NCBI GenBank assembly: GCA_049650345.1
Contig: JBARZY010000101.1
Span: forward strand, 1-64,000
Source of the DNA: Glaciecola sp049650345
Lineage (GTDB): Bacteria; Pseudomonadota; Gammaproteobacteria; Enterobacterales; Alteromonadaceae
Reading direction: 5' to 3'
Length of the DNA stretch: 64,000 nt
Under the pieces are notes generated by a model, which ran no database searches, was not told where the DNA came from, and was given only the letters and a program-made list of their open reading frames with translations. A program made the position numbers and the translations under genes. Below are positions 42,096-50,705 of the stretch, piece by piece; within the stretch, counting starts at the first letter, position 1, and the number at the start of each line of letters is the position of its first letter.

Positions 42096-42799
42096 TTTCC
42101 GTGGATCCTAGGAATATGAGCATTAAGAGCAAGGCGTAAGAAGTCTAGCAAAGTGGTGTCCATATTTGGACTAAAATGCGTGGCGTCTTTACTGGCAATT
42201 GCCAATAAACCAATAGGCTGTTCCTCGCCAATTTGCACAATAGCAACTGAGTTAGCACTGGCCTTAGGAAACAGTGTTTCTTTTTCTAACTTCCCTAAAC
42301 GCCCCAGATAAAAGCGACTTCGGGCCAGCTTTTTCTCGAACATAGCATGATGTTGAATCTCTGAAAAAAGTGGCTTGCTGTTGTCGTCAGTATTATTTGG
42401 TAACAGTACTAAACTAATGTCTTCTAAATCAAGTTGGTCAAGCAAATGTTCTTGTAATACGCTAACAAGTTTTTCACTACTATTGGCCTTGGAAATAGCG
42501 ATATTGAGCAAGGCATATACTTTGTAAATATTTTCATTGATGCGTGCGTTATTCACTAGTTTTTCTAGCTGACTTTGCAATTGTTTAATTTTTTCTCGAT
42601 ATTGCTCAGTTTGAATTTGGGTAAGTGACACCACACCATTTTCTTGCAAGGCAACCTGAATATTAAGTAACACGTCGGTGTTTTCAATTAAAAAACTGGG
42701 GTGTTCAATAAGATATTGCGCTACCGCTTCGGGGCTTAATTCAATATTGCTATCGCCAGTATTTAATGACGATTGATCTACTACTGTAGTTTTACTCAT
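42092..42799 (-). CDS. DUF484 (YigA-like) protein
   Basis: The 235-aa protein starts at ATG 42799, overlapping the dapF stop as ATGA; a longer frame to 42871 lies entirely within dapF. It opens with a helix-rich segment (LSPEAVAQYLIEHPSFLIENTDVLLNIQV), then a coiled coil, and a GAF-like fold (about 100-235). The DUF484/YigA position between dapF and xerC is conserved in gammaproteobacteria. Function unknown. Confidence 0.88.
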   Translation of the reverse strand: MSKTTVVDQSSLNTGDSNIELSPEAVAQYLIEHPSFLIENTDVLLNIQVALQENGVVSLTQIQTEQYREKIKQLQSQLEKLVNNARINENIYKVYALLNIAISKANSSEKLVSVLQEHLLDQLDLEDISLVLLPNNTDDNSKPLFSEIQHHAMFEKKLARSRFYLGRLGKLEKETLFPKASANSVAIVQIGEEQPIGLLAIASKDATHFSPNMDTTLLDFLRLALNAHIPRIHGK

Positions 42800-43665
42800 A
42801 AATAAAATTGTCCGTCGTAAATATGTTCTGCAGGGCCGGTCATTTTCAACATGGCATCGTTTCCCTGCCACCTTACTTTTAAACTACCGCCTAGCAAGGT
42901 CACTTTTACATCGTGCCCTAATTTGCCTTGAATTTGCCCTACTGCTACCGCAGCACAAGCTCCGCTGCCGCAGGCTAATGTTTCACCTGAGCCACGTTCA
43001 AATACTCTTAGTTTGATTTCATTGGCATTCACAATTTGCATGAAACCAACATTAACCCCTTCTGGGAAGCGTTCATGGCTGCCAAGCAAGGGCCCGATTG
43101 TCTCTATGTCGATATCATCAACATTGTCTACTTGTGTCACACAATGAGGGTTTCCCATTGATACAGCACCGCAGAAAAAAGTGTGTTCGCCTGCCCTAAT
43201 AATATAAGTGTTTTCTTGCTTATTCGCTTTAAAAGGTATCGTGTCGGGTTCGAAGATAGGTTTGCCCATATTCACCGTAACCATGTTATCTTTTTCAAGA
43301 TACAACACCATTTTGCCTGATTTTGTGCTCACACTAATTTTATTGCGGTTGATTAAGCCTTTGCTTTTTACGAAACGCGCAAAGCATCGAGCGCCATTTC
43401 CACATTGAGATACTTCTGAGCCGTCAGCATTGAAAATTCGGTAGTGAAAGTCTTGCTCAGGATCGTAAGGTGGCTCAACAATGAGTAATTGATCAAAACC
43501 AATGCCAAAATTGCGATCGGAAAGCGCGACAATTTTTTCTTTTGAGAAGAAAACGTTTTGTGTCACATTGTCTATCATCACAAAGTCGTTACCTAAGCCA
43601 TGCATCTTAGAAAAGTTAACTAAGCTGCGTTTCGGCTTATGTTGGTAGTGTTGATTATTTGGCAT
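42796..43665 (-). CDS. dapF: Diaminopimelate epimerase
   Basis: Interconverts LL- and meso-diaminopimelate for lysine and peptidoglycan synthesis. The 289-aa protein has the pattern VNFSKMHGLGNDFVMID, the two catalytic cysteines in SQCGNGARCFARFV and GETLACGSGACAAV, and GNPHCV between the two pseudo-symmetric halves. ATG 43665 lies two bases after the lysA stop; the first roughly 14 residues are not conserved, so an internal start cannot be excluded. It follows lysA and precedes DUF484 in an operon. Confidence 0.95.
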   Translation of the reverse strand: MPNNQHYQHKPKRSLVNFSKMHGLGNDFVMIDNVTQNVFFSKEKIVALSDRNFGIGFDQLLIVEPPYDPEQDFHYRIFNADGSEVSQCGNGARCFARFVKSKGLINRNKISVSTKSGKMVLYLEKDNMVTVNMGKPIFEPDTIPFKANKQENTYIIRAGEHTFFCGAVSMGNPHCVTQVDNVDDIDIETIGPLLGSHERFPEGVNVGFMQIVNANEIKLRVFERGSGETLACGSGACAAVAVGQIQGKLGHDVKVTLLGGSLKVRWQGNDAMLKMTGPAEHIYDGQFYL

Positions 43666-43667
43666 GA

Positions 43668-44918
43668 TTAGTCAGCTACCCTATGCTCGCCTTTCCACAA
43701 GTCTGTAAGCGATTCACGCTCGCGCACTACCATATGCTTGCTGCCATCTACCATGATTTCGGCTGCTCGACATCTGCTGTTGTAGTTGCTAGACATAGTA
43801 AAGCCATATGCGCCTGCACTTTTTACTGCTAAATAATCATTAGGGACAATGTTCAATGCTCTGTCTTTTCCTAAAAAGTCGCCAGTTTCACATACTGGGC
43901 CAACCACGTCATATACCTGTGTGTCGCCGTCACGCATTTCTACTGGTTCAATCTTCTGCCATGCACTGTAAAGGGCAGGGCGCAACAAGTCGTTCATTGC
44001 TGCATCCACAATGGCAAAATTTTTCTCTTCGCCTTTTTTCAAAAACTCAACTTTTGTGACTAATATACCTGCGTTCGCTGCAATCGCCCTGCCAGGTTCT
44101 AGTATGAGTGTAAGGTTTTCACGTCCTTTCATTTTTTCTGCCATAGCCGCGGCATAATCGTCAGGATGCGGGGGAGCCTCATCGTTATAGGTTACGCCCA
44201 GACCGCCGCCTACATCTAAATGAGATATTACAATACCTTTTTCGGCAAGCTCGTCGATGAGTACTAATAAACGTTCAAGGGCGTCTACAAATGGCGATAG
44301 CTCGGTAAGTTGGGAGCCTATGTGGCAATCCATACCTTGGATATCTAAATGAGACAGTGTATTGGCATATTCGTAAGCGGCTTTCGCCTCGTCTTTGGCT
44401 ATTCCAAATTTATTCGCTTTTAGCCCAGTTGAAATGTAAGGGTGCGTATTTGCATCTACATCGGGATTAATTCTCAACGAAATAGGGGCTTTTACATTTA
44501 AGCTGCTCGCTACGTGATTAATGCGGTCAAGCTCGGGTATTGATTCAACGTTGAAGCATTTGATGTTTTGCTTAAGTGCGTAGGCAATTTCTTGTTCTGT
44601 TTTAGCCACGCCCGAAAATACGACTTTTGTGGGATCGCCGCCGGCCTCGATGACTCGCGCGAGTTCGCCTGCCGACACAATGTCAAAACCTGATCCCAGT
44701 TTTGCTAGTACTGACAATACGCCTAGGTTACTGTTTGCTTTTACTGCATAACATACTAAATGTTTGTGAGCACTCACTGCATTGTTAAACGCATGCCAAT
44801 GGCGCTCTATGGTAGCTCGCGAATAAACATATGTGGGGGTGCCATACTGTTGCGCAATGTCTGAAATAGCCACATCTTCCGCAAACAAGGCGTTATTTTT
44901 ATATGAGAAAAAATCCAT
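43668..44918 (-). CDS. lysA: Diaminopimelate decarboxylase
   Basis: PLP-dependent last step of lysine synthesis, 416 aa. The PLP lysine is in LVCYAVKANSNLG, followed by GSGFDIVSAGEL, SLRINPDVDANTHPYISTGLKANKFG, HCHIGSQ-like DCHIGSQL, GGGLGVTY, LEPGRAIAANAG and the second-domain cysteine site PVCETGDFLG. ATG 44918 overlaps the lptM stop (TAATG), so translation is probably coupled. The protein works directly upstream in the pathway of its neighbour DapF's product. Confidence 0.97.
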   Translation of the reverse strand: MDFFSYKNNALFAEDVAISDIAQQYGTPTYVYSRATIERHWHAFNNAVSAHKHLVCYAVKANSNLGVLSVLAKLGSGFDIVSAGELARVIEAGGDPTKVVFSGVAKTEQEIAYALKQNIKCFNVESIPELDRINHVASSLNVKAPISLRINPDVDANTHPYISTGLKANKFGIAKDEAKAAYEYANTLSHLDIQGMDCHIGSQLTELSPFVDALERLLVLIDELAEKGIVISHLDVGGGLGVTYNDEAPPHPDDYAAAMAEKMKGRENLTLILEPGRAIAANAGILVTKVEFLKKGEEKNFAIVDAAMNDLLRPALYSAWQKIEPVEMRDGDTQVYDVVGPVCETGDFLGKDRALNIVPNDYLAVKSAGAYGFTMSSNYNSRCRAAEIMVDGSKHMVVRERESLTDLWKGEHRVAD

Positions 44919-45073
44919 TATTTGCTCTCCGTTGAAGATTCAGGTTCGGTGGGAGGAGCAGTTTGATTTGATTCAGGCGTTGCTTCAGGTAAATAAAGTG
45001 GACCACGCTGTCCACAAGCAGACAAGACCAGCAACAAGGCAACGATTGCCGCTGATTTTTTTACATTTTGCAT
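44918..45073 (-). CDS. lptM: LptM (YifL)-type lipoprotein, 51 aa
   Basis: A short frame on the minus strand from ATG 45073 to TAA at 44918-44920, the stop sharing its last base with the lysA ATG. The product has a basic head, hydrophobic core and lipobox (VLSAC, Cys20), then GQRGPLYLPEA, the signature of YifL/LptM lipoproteins. LptM assists maturation of the LptDE lipopolysaccharide translocon in E. coli. Position before lysA/dapF matches the conserved yifL-dapF neighbourhood. No comparable full-length frame is on the opposite strand. I consider it a real, commonly missed gene. Confidence 0.9.
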   Translation of the reverse strand: MQNVKKSAAIVALLLVLSACGQRGPLYLPEATPESNQTAPPTEPESSTESK

Positions 45074-45143
45074 AATTAATTTCGGAAACTATTAAAATTG
45101 CCCTAACAGTGCACCGAGCCGTTAAAAAATGCAACCCTTTCGC

Positions 45144-46238
45144 TTAGATATTTGATTGTTGTAGTTTGTCTAACTTGTCTGACACATGAGCTGGAAATTT
45201 GACTTTTTGCCATAACGATTTACAAATTTGTTCTTGGTTTTTCCAGTTCCCATCTTTTATCCAATTAACGAGATCGTTGCAATCAGTCGGATACTGAACT
45301 GATACACCTGTTTTAACCTGCAGCCAATCGTCAATTTGCTCGGCGTTTATGGTGTTGATCACCTCACACAACCCTAATTTTTGTAGTGTATAAGCATTTG
45401 AGATCTGCTCATACTGCTTGTGTAGTGGCTTCACAAGTAACGGTTTTCCCAAACTTAAACATTCTGTAGATAGTTCGAAGCCACAGTTGCTTATCACACC
45501 TCCACAAGCAAACAGGTCTTGCTTAAACGTGGTTGTTGAGAGCGGTTTCCACATAATATTCTTTTCTTTATTGGGCTGAGTAATTGCTGGGTGATAACAA
45601 ACAAACTCCCACTCACTCACAACATTCAAGTGTTCTTTTATAAGGGTTATAGACTCGAAAGGTAAGTAAACCAATATTTTATTACCAGTATGCTGTGGCT
45701 TCACTTGTTGTTGTTCGAGCAACTCTCGAGCCACAAACGGCGGAATGATATTGTGACCAAAATGATACCAATGCGTCCCCAAGTTGAATTCAGTTGGCGC
45801 AAAATATTGGGTCACTAATTTATCCAGCAGTGTTTGGTTCTGGACAGGCACGTGATTTAAAAACGCAGCCTGGTGTGAAACTGATAATGAAGGTATGTTT
45901 TGTTTTTTTGCGGCCCATGCGGTAATGGGTTCAAAGTCATTCAATACCAAGTCATAGCTTTTTATTGAGGTCTGCCTGATATCTTTTATAACGGTAAATA
46001 GGTTGTTCTGAGCAATAGTCTGGGCGTGATTGATTTTCCCATTTTCGGTAACAAACGTGAGACCTCGTTTAGTCTGGTATGCATTAAATACGTCCATATC
46101 AAAATATTTATCTGCTTTCCGGCCGCTAAAAAAGTAGTCAACGTGCACATCTTTATGATTTGCAAACGCTTGTGCCATATGTCGAGCACGTGTGATGTGC
46201 CCGTTTCCGGTACCTTGTATCCCGTACAAAATTTTCAT
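45144..46238 (-). CDS. MJ1255/VC2487 family glycosyltransferase
   Basis: The 364-aa protein looks like a GT-B glycosyltransferase of the MJ1255/VC2487 family: N-terminal MKILYGIQGTGNGHITRARHMAQAF, then DLVLNDFEPITAWAAKK, SLSVSHQAAFLNHVP, and a C-terminal nucleotide-sugar half (GGVISNCGFELSTECLSLGKPLLVKPLHKQYEQISNA). The product it modifies is unknown. It lies five bases after the PAP2 phosphatase gene in the same direction, suggesting a common role with lipid carriers in the envelope. A repeat core at 45842 on + reads PVQ in the protein. Confidence 0.88.
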   Translation of the reverse strand: MKILYGIQGTGNGHITRARHMAQAFANHKDVHVDYFFSGRKADKYFDMDVFNAYQTKRGLTFVTENGKINHAQTIAQNNLFTVIKDIRQTSIKSYDLVLNDFEPITAWAAKKQNIPSLSVSHQAAFLNHVPVQNQTLLDKLVTQYFAPTEFNLGTHWYHFGHNIIPPFVARELLEQQQVKPQHTGNKILVYLPFESITLIKEHLNVVSEWEFVCYHPAITQPNKEKNIMWKPLSTTTFKQDLFACGGVISNCGFELSTECLSLGKPLLVKPLHKQYEQISNAYTLQKLGLCEVINTINAEQIDDWLQVKTGVSVQYPTDCNDLVNWIKDGNWKNQEQICKSLWQKVKFPAHVSDKLDKLQQSNI

Positions 46239-46243
46239 AGCGG

Positions 46244-46768
46244 TTAACCCAAAATAAGAATGCTGACACTCGCAACGCTAATACCCAAGCTTGCGCCAAT
46301 GATAACATCGAGTGGAAAATGAACGCGTAGCACGACTCTTGAAACGCCGACTAAGCATGCCCACAGCATAATAAAAGCAAAGCTGCTGGGGTAAAAGTGA
46401 CTCACTATTGTCGCCATTAAGAAAGCCGCTGCTGTATGTCCTGAGGGCAAGCTAAACTTATCTGCAGGTTTAACTAAAGCGTGCAAATCACACAGGTAGT
46501 CGCAAGGTCTAGGTCTTTTAAATACTTGCTTCATTGCGAGATACAAAGGTATTTCAAACATATAAGCCATTACCGCGGTATACACAAATAGAGCACCATG
46601 CTCGTTGTCAAAATAAAATAGCATCGCAGCTAATGGCGCGTATAAATAACCATCAGCCGACCTCGAGACAACTCTAAGTGTTTTTGGTATCCATTTCTCT
46701 GGTTGATTGCTTTTATGTGCAGCTATCCATTGAAAAACACGTTCGTCCATTAATGCTAAACGTTTCAT
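46244..46768 (-). CDS. PAP2-family membrane phosphatase
   Basis: The 174-aa protein has several membrane helices and all three PAP2 motifs: KRPRPCDYLC (KxxxxxxRP-like), SLPSGHTAAAF (PSGH) and RVVLRVHFPLDVIIGASLG (SRxxxxxHxxxD). Family members dephosphorylate lipid phosphates such as undecaprenyl diphosphate or phosphatidic acid. ATG 46768 has AAGGTGG upstream. Paired with the downstream glycosyltransferase, a role in recycling a lipid carrier is plausible but not shown. Confidence 0.9.
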   Translation of the reverse strand: MKRLALMDERVFQWIAAHKSNQPEKWIPKTLRVVSRSADGYLYAPLAAMLFYFDNEHGALFVYTAVMAYMFEIPLYLAMKQVFKRPRPCDYLCDLHALVKPADKFSLPSGHTAAAFLMATIVSHFYPSSFAFIMLWACLVGVSRVVLRVHFPLDVIIGASLGISVASVSILILG

Positions 46769-46892
46769 AAGGCCACCTTTTAGTTAATTGGTGAACAATG
46801 AATAATATGATTGAAGCATATTTGTTACTTATGACTGTGGTGTGACGATCGCGCTACATTAATGTGACAGTTTGTTTTTGGATATGATTCTT

Positions 46893-47010
46893 GGACAGGC
46901 ACCTTAAATTACAACTTACATGTGTATGAATCTCACCGCGCCTGTCCAGTGAATAGTCTTGTGTCGCGTGTTCACGGTAGTGATGAACTATCATTCCAAC
47001 ATGCCTGTCC
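46893..47010. repeat. GGACAGGCA repeat cluster upstream of rraA
   Basis: One direct copy (46893-46901), one inverted eight-base match (46940-46947) and one inverted full copy (47002-47010) lie in the 323-base gap 46769-47091. The direct and either inverted copy could form a stem. Nothing else is recognised in the gap apart from the rraA ribosome site (AGGA, 47081-47084). Confidence 0.88.
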
Positions 47011-47091
47011 AACTAACAGTCCTAAATAACAAGGGCATAATCCGTTATTTGTGCTACGGTATGTTTAGTATTGTTTTATTTAGGAACCATT

Positions 47092-47577
47092 ATGGAATGC
47101 AACACCTCAGAACTATGTGACATGTATGCGGAAAGCGTTGATGTGCTTGAGGCCATTTTTACCAATTACGGGGCGCGATTTTCATATTGTGGTGAAGTAA
47201 CTACCATAAAATGCTTTGAAGATCGCGGATTACTTGACAAGGTTCTTGCAACAGATGGTCGTGGTAAAGTGTTGGTCGTAGATGGCGGTGCTTCATTAAG
47301 ACGCGGGCTGTTAGACGCCGAAAATGTGCAGTTGGCCCTCGATAACGATTGGGAAGGCATTATTTGTTACGGTGCTATAAGAGACGTAGACCTTATTGAA
47401 GAAATGGATATAGGGGTTCATGCTTTGGGTTGTATACCGGTGAGCGCTGAGTCAAGAGAGGTAGGTGATTTAGATTTAGCAGTAAACTTTGCTGGCGTAA
47501 CTTTTTTACCCGAAGACCATGTCTACGCTGACAACACTGGAGTTATATTGTCAGCTGAACCGCTCGACCTTCCATAG
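47092..47577 (+). CDS. rraA: Ribonuclease E activity regulator RraA
   Basis: Trimeric protein that binds RNase E and inhibits RNA decay. ATG 47092 follows AGGA by seven bases and gives 161 aa, as in E. coli; an in-frame ATG at 47071 would add seven residues. Conserved stretches are CNTSELCDMYAESVDVLEAIFTNYG, VLVVDGGASLRRGLLD, WEGIICYGAIRDVDLIEEMDIGVHALGCIP. It is often near menA/cytR in other genera; here it is flanked by a repeat cluster and a convergent nuclease gene. Confidence 0.96.
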   Translation: MECNTSELCDMYAESVDVLEAIFTNYGARFSYCGEVTTIKCFEDRGLLDKVLATDGRGKVLVVDGGASLRRGLLDAENVQLALDNDWEGIICYGAIRDVDLIEEMDIGVHALGCIPVSAESREVGDLDLAVNFAGVTFLPEDHVYADNTGVILSAEPLDLP

Positions 47578-47586
47578 TTCATAAGC

Positions 47587-47618
47587 CGAGTGGGTGGCCA
47601 CTACCACCACGCCACTCG
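47587..47618. terminator. Hairpin between convergent rraA and S1/P1 nuclease genes
   Basis: CGAGTGG (47587-47593) pairs with CCACTCG (47612-47618), with inner GTGG/CCAC pairing. It lies nine bases after the rraA stop between convergent genes. A T-rich run (GTTTTTA) begins about five bases later on the plus strand, so it may terminate both ways. Confidence 0.5.
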
Positions 47619-47627
47619 CTAATGTTT

Positions 47628-48416
47628 TTATGCGTCATAAAGTTTGTTGAAGTAACTAGCAATACGTACCCCAGCCTGCTGCAGCCTGACTTTCATAATT
47701 GGCGTATGGTCATACAAATACTGCCACGAAAGCTCATCGTTATCGGGATAAATTTTATCACGTATAATGGTACTTTCATGAATATAGACTAGTGGATCGG
47801 TTGTTTGCCATTCGACAAGTTGTTCATCACTTATCTTTGGAGCTAAAAATTTCGTCCACTCGGTAAACGAAAGTTGCTTGCGGTCAATTAACCCCGAATC
47901 CCAGACTCTATGTAAGTTTGAAGCTTCCCAAAAAAACGTAAGTTTTACATCATTACCGCCGCGATCGGTTCCATTGCCAGCATGCAGTGGCTGGTGAAGA
48001 TCACCTATGATATGTACGATCATTTTAATCGCTAATTGTTTGTTTTGACGGGTAGAGTCGGGATTTTTTAATACTTCGGTGTACATCTTGAGGGCGGTTA
48101 CAGAGTCACCTTTTTCAGGTGCGCCAACGTCTTTATACCGTTTTCCTGCTGGCACAGTGACATAATGAAATGGTCCCGCCACTTTTTGCCAAAACTGGCT
48201 TGGATTCGAACGCATCTCGTCTGCATAGGTACTGACTTCGGCAAGAGATTCGTTGTTCAGAATATTTCGTATTGCAGTTTTAGCATTGTCGCTTAGATGC
48301 AGTTCTGCAATTTCTCCAGTTACTCTATGACCAGTCTGCCCCCAAGCAACTGCATGTTGATATGCAGACGTAGCGAGCAAAGCGGCGGCTATGCAAACGT
48401 TAATAAATAATTTCAC
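47628..48416 (-). CDS. S1/P1-type nuclease
   Basis: Zinc-dependent nuclease exported to the periplasm or outside, cleaving single-stranded nucleic acids. The 262-aa protein starts at GTG 48416 behind GGAG, with a signal peptide (MKLFINVCIAAALLATSAYQHAVA). The mature N-terminus is WGQTGHRV, whose Trp is a zinc ligand in this family. Further ligands are in HYVTVP, MIVHIIGDLHQPLHAGNGTDRGGNDV and HRVWDSG. No other scavenging genes are adjacent. Confidence 0.93.
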   Translation of the reverse strand: MKLFINVCIAAALLATSAYQHAVAWGQTGHRVTGEIAELHLSDNAKTAIRNILNNESLAEVSTYADEMRSNPSQFWQKVAGPFHYVTVPAGKRYKDVGAPEKGDSVTALKMYTEVLKNPDSTRQNKQLAIKMIVHIIGDLHQPLHAGNGTDRGGNDVKLTFFWEASNLHRVWDSGLIDRKQLSFTEWTKFLAPKISDEQLVEWQTTDPLVYIHESTIIRDKIYPDNDELSWQYLYDHTPIMKVRLQQAGVRIASYFNKLYDA

Positions 48417-48536
48417 TATTTTCTCCGAGTTATATATTGTAAATTTTGAGAGTGTAAATTTGGACAGTCATGCAAATTTGAATGTACACGCATTTACAGG
48501 TAATCAAAAAGGCGCAGGTAAGGATACAAAATTTTA

Positions 48537-49163
48537 CTAATCGGGCTGCTTATATCCCCAAGGCTCCATCAACGTTTGTTCAATGCCTAAATGGCTTAAA
48601 ATTCTAGCGACAACAAAATCAACTAAATCTTCAATGGTTGTTGGGTTATGGTAAAAGCCAGGTGCAGCAGGCATTATCGTGACGCCAATATTCGAAAGTT
48701 TAAGCATGTTTTCTAAGTGAATACTTGAAAAAGGCATTTCTCTAGGCAACAGAATTAGCTGGCCCTTCTCTTTTATTACTACGTCGGCTGCACGTTCAAT
48801 GAGATTGTCTGACGCACCGCAGGCTATTGCCGATAAAGTGCCGGTAGAGCATGGACAAACCACCATTTGCTTTGGTGAGGATGAACCCGATGCCACGGCT
48901 GAAAACCACTCTTCTTTACCATAAACGCGAATTTGATTGGGCTGCGCGTTCATTAAATCGACTAAGAAATCAGACGCTAAGTCGGGCTTACTAGGTACTT
49001 TTAAATTTTGCTCAGTAGCAAACACAACACGTGCTGCAGATGACATTAACACGTGTACAAAATAGTGAGCGGCTACTAACTGTTTCAACAAAGCAAGTGT
49101 ATATGGTGCGCCAGATGCACCCGTAACAGCTAGAGTGATTGATTTCTGCGGGTTTGAATTCAT
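48537..49163 (-). CDS. ubiX: Flavin prenyltransferase UbiX
   Basis: Makes prenylated FMN, the cofactor of the UbiD decarboxylase in ubiquinone synthesis. The 208-aa protein has the flavodoxin-like pattern LAVTGASGAPYTLALLKQL, MVVCPCSTGTLSAIACGASDNLIERAADVVIKEKGQLILLPREMPFSSIHLENMLKL and PAAPGFYH. ATG 49163 overlaps the mpl stop by one base, an arrangement suggesting coupling. The sequence is complete. Confidence 0.95.
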   Translation of the reverse strand: MNSNPQKSITLAVTGASGAPYTLALLKQLVAAHYFVHVLMSSAARVVFATEQNLKVPSKPDLASDFLVDLMNAQPNQIRVYGKEEWFSAVASGSSSPKQMVVCPCSTGTLSAIACGASDNLIERAADVVIKEKGQLILLPREMPFSSIHLENMLKLSNIGVTIMPAAPGFYHNPTTIEDLVDFVVARILSHLGIEQTLMEPWGYKQPD

Positions 49164-50521
49164 TATTTTCCTAGACTGTCCAGCAAACGTTGATGAATAC
49201 CATCAAAGCCGCCGTTACTCATTATTAATATATGATCGCCAGAACGTGCCTGTCCAGAAACCGAGCGCAATATGTCATCCACACTTTGGTGTACGTCAAC
49301 ATCAATGTTACTGTTGTCTATAACATCTGCTAACGACCATTCCAATTGTGCAGGTTGCAATATATGCACGTGGTTTGCTTGTTCCCAAGCCTGCGATAAT
49401 TGACTCTTGTGTACACCCATACGCATAGTATTTGATCGAGGTTCAATTATTGCAATGATCTTTTGGTTGCCTACTTTATTGCGTAGCCCATTTATAGTGG
49501 CTGAGATGGCTGTAGGATGATGGGCAAAGTCGTCATAAACGGTAATGCCACCGACAACGCCTTTTACCTCCATACGCCGTTTCACGTTTTCGAACCTTGC
49601 TAATGCACTTATTGCATCAGGTAGCTTTACCCCTGCATGATGAGCCGCTGCTATTGCCATTAGTGCATTGTTCATATTGTGCTCACCAATTAATGGCCAT
49701 TTAACGGTGCCAATTACTTCATGGTTATGGATGAGATTAAACTCGCTACAGTCTGATTTTATCTTTTGAGCATGCCACGCGGCTTTTTGTGCCTGTCCAA
49801 TAAACTGTTGCTCGCTCCAGCACCCCATTTCTAATACTGCATCCATATTGGCTTCGGCAGCAAGTGACAATATTAGGCCATTAGCGGGAACGGTTCTTAC
49901 CAAATGATGAAACTGTTTTTTTATTGCGTCTAAATCTTCAAAAATGTCAGCGTGGTCAAATTCTAAGTTATTCAAAATGAGGGTGCGAGGGCGGTAATGA
50001 ACGAATTTTGAGCGCTTATCAAAAAACGCGCTGTCGTACTCGTCGGCTTCAATAACAAAAAAAGGAGAGTCACTTACTCTGGCAGAAATACCAAAGTTTT
50101 CGGGTACCCCCCCAATTAAAAAATCGGGAGATAAGCCTGCATCCTCCATTATCCAAGTAAGCATACTGCTGGTTGAGGTTTTGCCATGAGTACCAGCAAC
50201 GGCTAATACCCATTTATCCTTGAGTAAATTCTCAAGTAACCATTGTGGACCACTGGTATAAGGAAGATTTCTATTTAATACATATTCTACTGCAGGATTG
50301 CCACGCGCCATTGCGTTGCCAATAATCACAATATCGGGAATGGGATCAAATTGACTTACGTCGTAACCCTCGGAAAGCTCAATGCCTAAATTTTCGAGTT
50401 GTGTACTCATTGGAGGATACACATTGCGGTCAGAACCCGTCACTTGGTGACCTAATGATTTAGCTATTGCGGCAATACCGCCCATAAATGTGCCGCAAAT
50501 TCCTAATATGTGTACATGCAT
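49163..50521 (-). CDS. mpl: Murein peptide ligase Mpl
   Basis: Reattaches the recycled tripeptide L-Ala-gamma-D-Glu-meso-DAP to UDP-MurNAc in peptidoglycan recycling. The 452-aa Mur-ligase family protein begins MHVHILGICGTFMGGIAAIAKSLGHQVTGSD, with P-loop GTHGKTSTSSMLTW and FENVKRRMEVKG, VYDDFAHHPTAI later. Two inverted repeat copies lie inside (49247 and 49790); both read GQA in the protein (SGQAR and GQAQ). fbp lies divergently upstream. Confidence 0.95.
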   Translation of the reverse strand: MHVHILGICGTFMGGIAAIAKSLGHQVTGSDRNVYPPMSTQLENLGIELSEGYDVSQFDPIPDIVIIGNAMARGNPAVEYVLNRNLPYTSGPQWLLENLLKDKWVLAVAGTHGKTSTSSMLTWIMEDAGLSPDFLIGGVPENFGISARVSDSPFFVIEADEYDSAFFDKRSKFVHYRPRTLILNNLEFDHADIFEDLDAIKKQFHHLVRTVPANGLILSLAAEANMDAVLEMGCWSEQQFIGQAQKAAWHAQKIKSDCSEFNLIHNHEVIGTVKWPLIGEHNMNNALMAIAAAHHAGVKLPDAISALARFENVKRRMEVKGVVGGITVYDDFAHHPTAISATINGLRNKVGNQKIIAIIEPRSNTMRMGVHKSQLSQAWEQANHVHILQPAQLEWSLADVIDNSNIDVDVHQSVDDILRSVSGQARSGDHILIMSNGGFDGIHQRLLDSLGK

Positions 50522-50705
50522 GATAATTATTTATTAATAAGTTTTTTACTCAGTGTAGCAGATGAGTACTTCAAGCAGAAAACTGTTTTTAATCATGGCC
50601 TAACCCAGTTACAATATAAGAGCCTGTAGACTAAAGGTGGATTACACTTTTTGCGCAAACAAGGTACTTTATATTCGCTAAGTTCAAACAAGGAATGCAT
50701 GTTAA

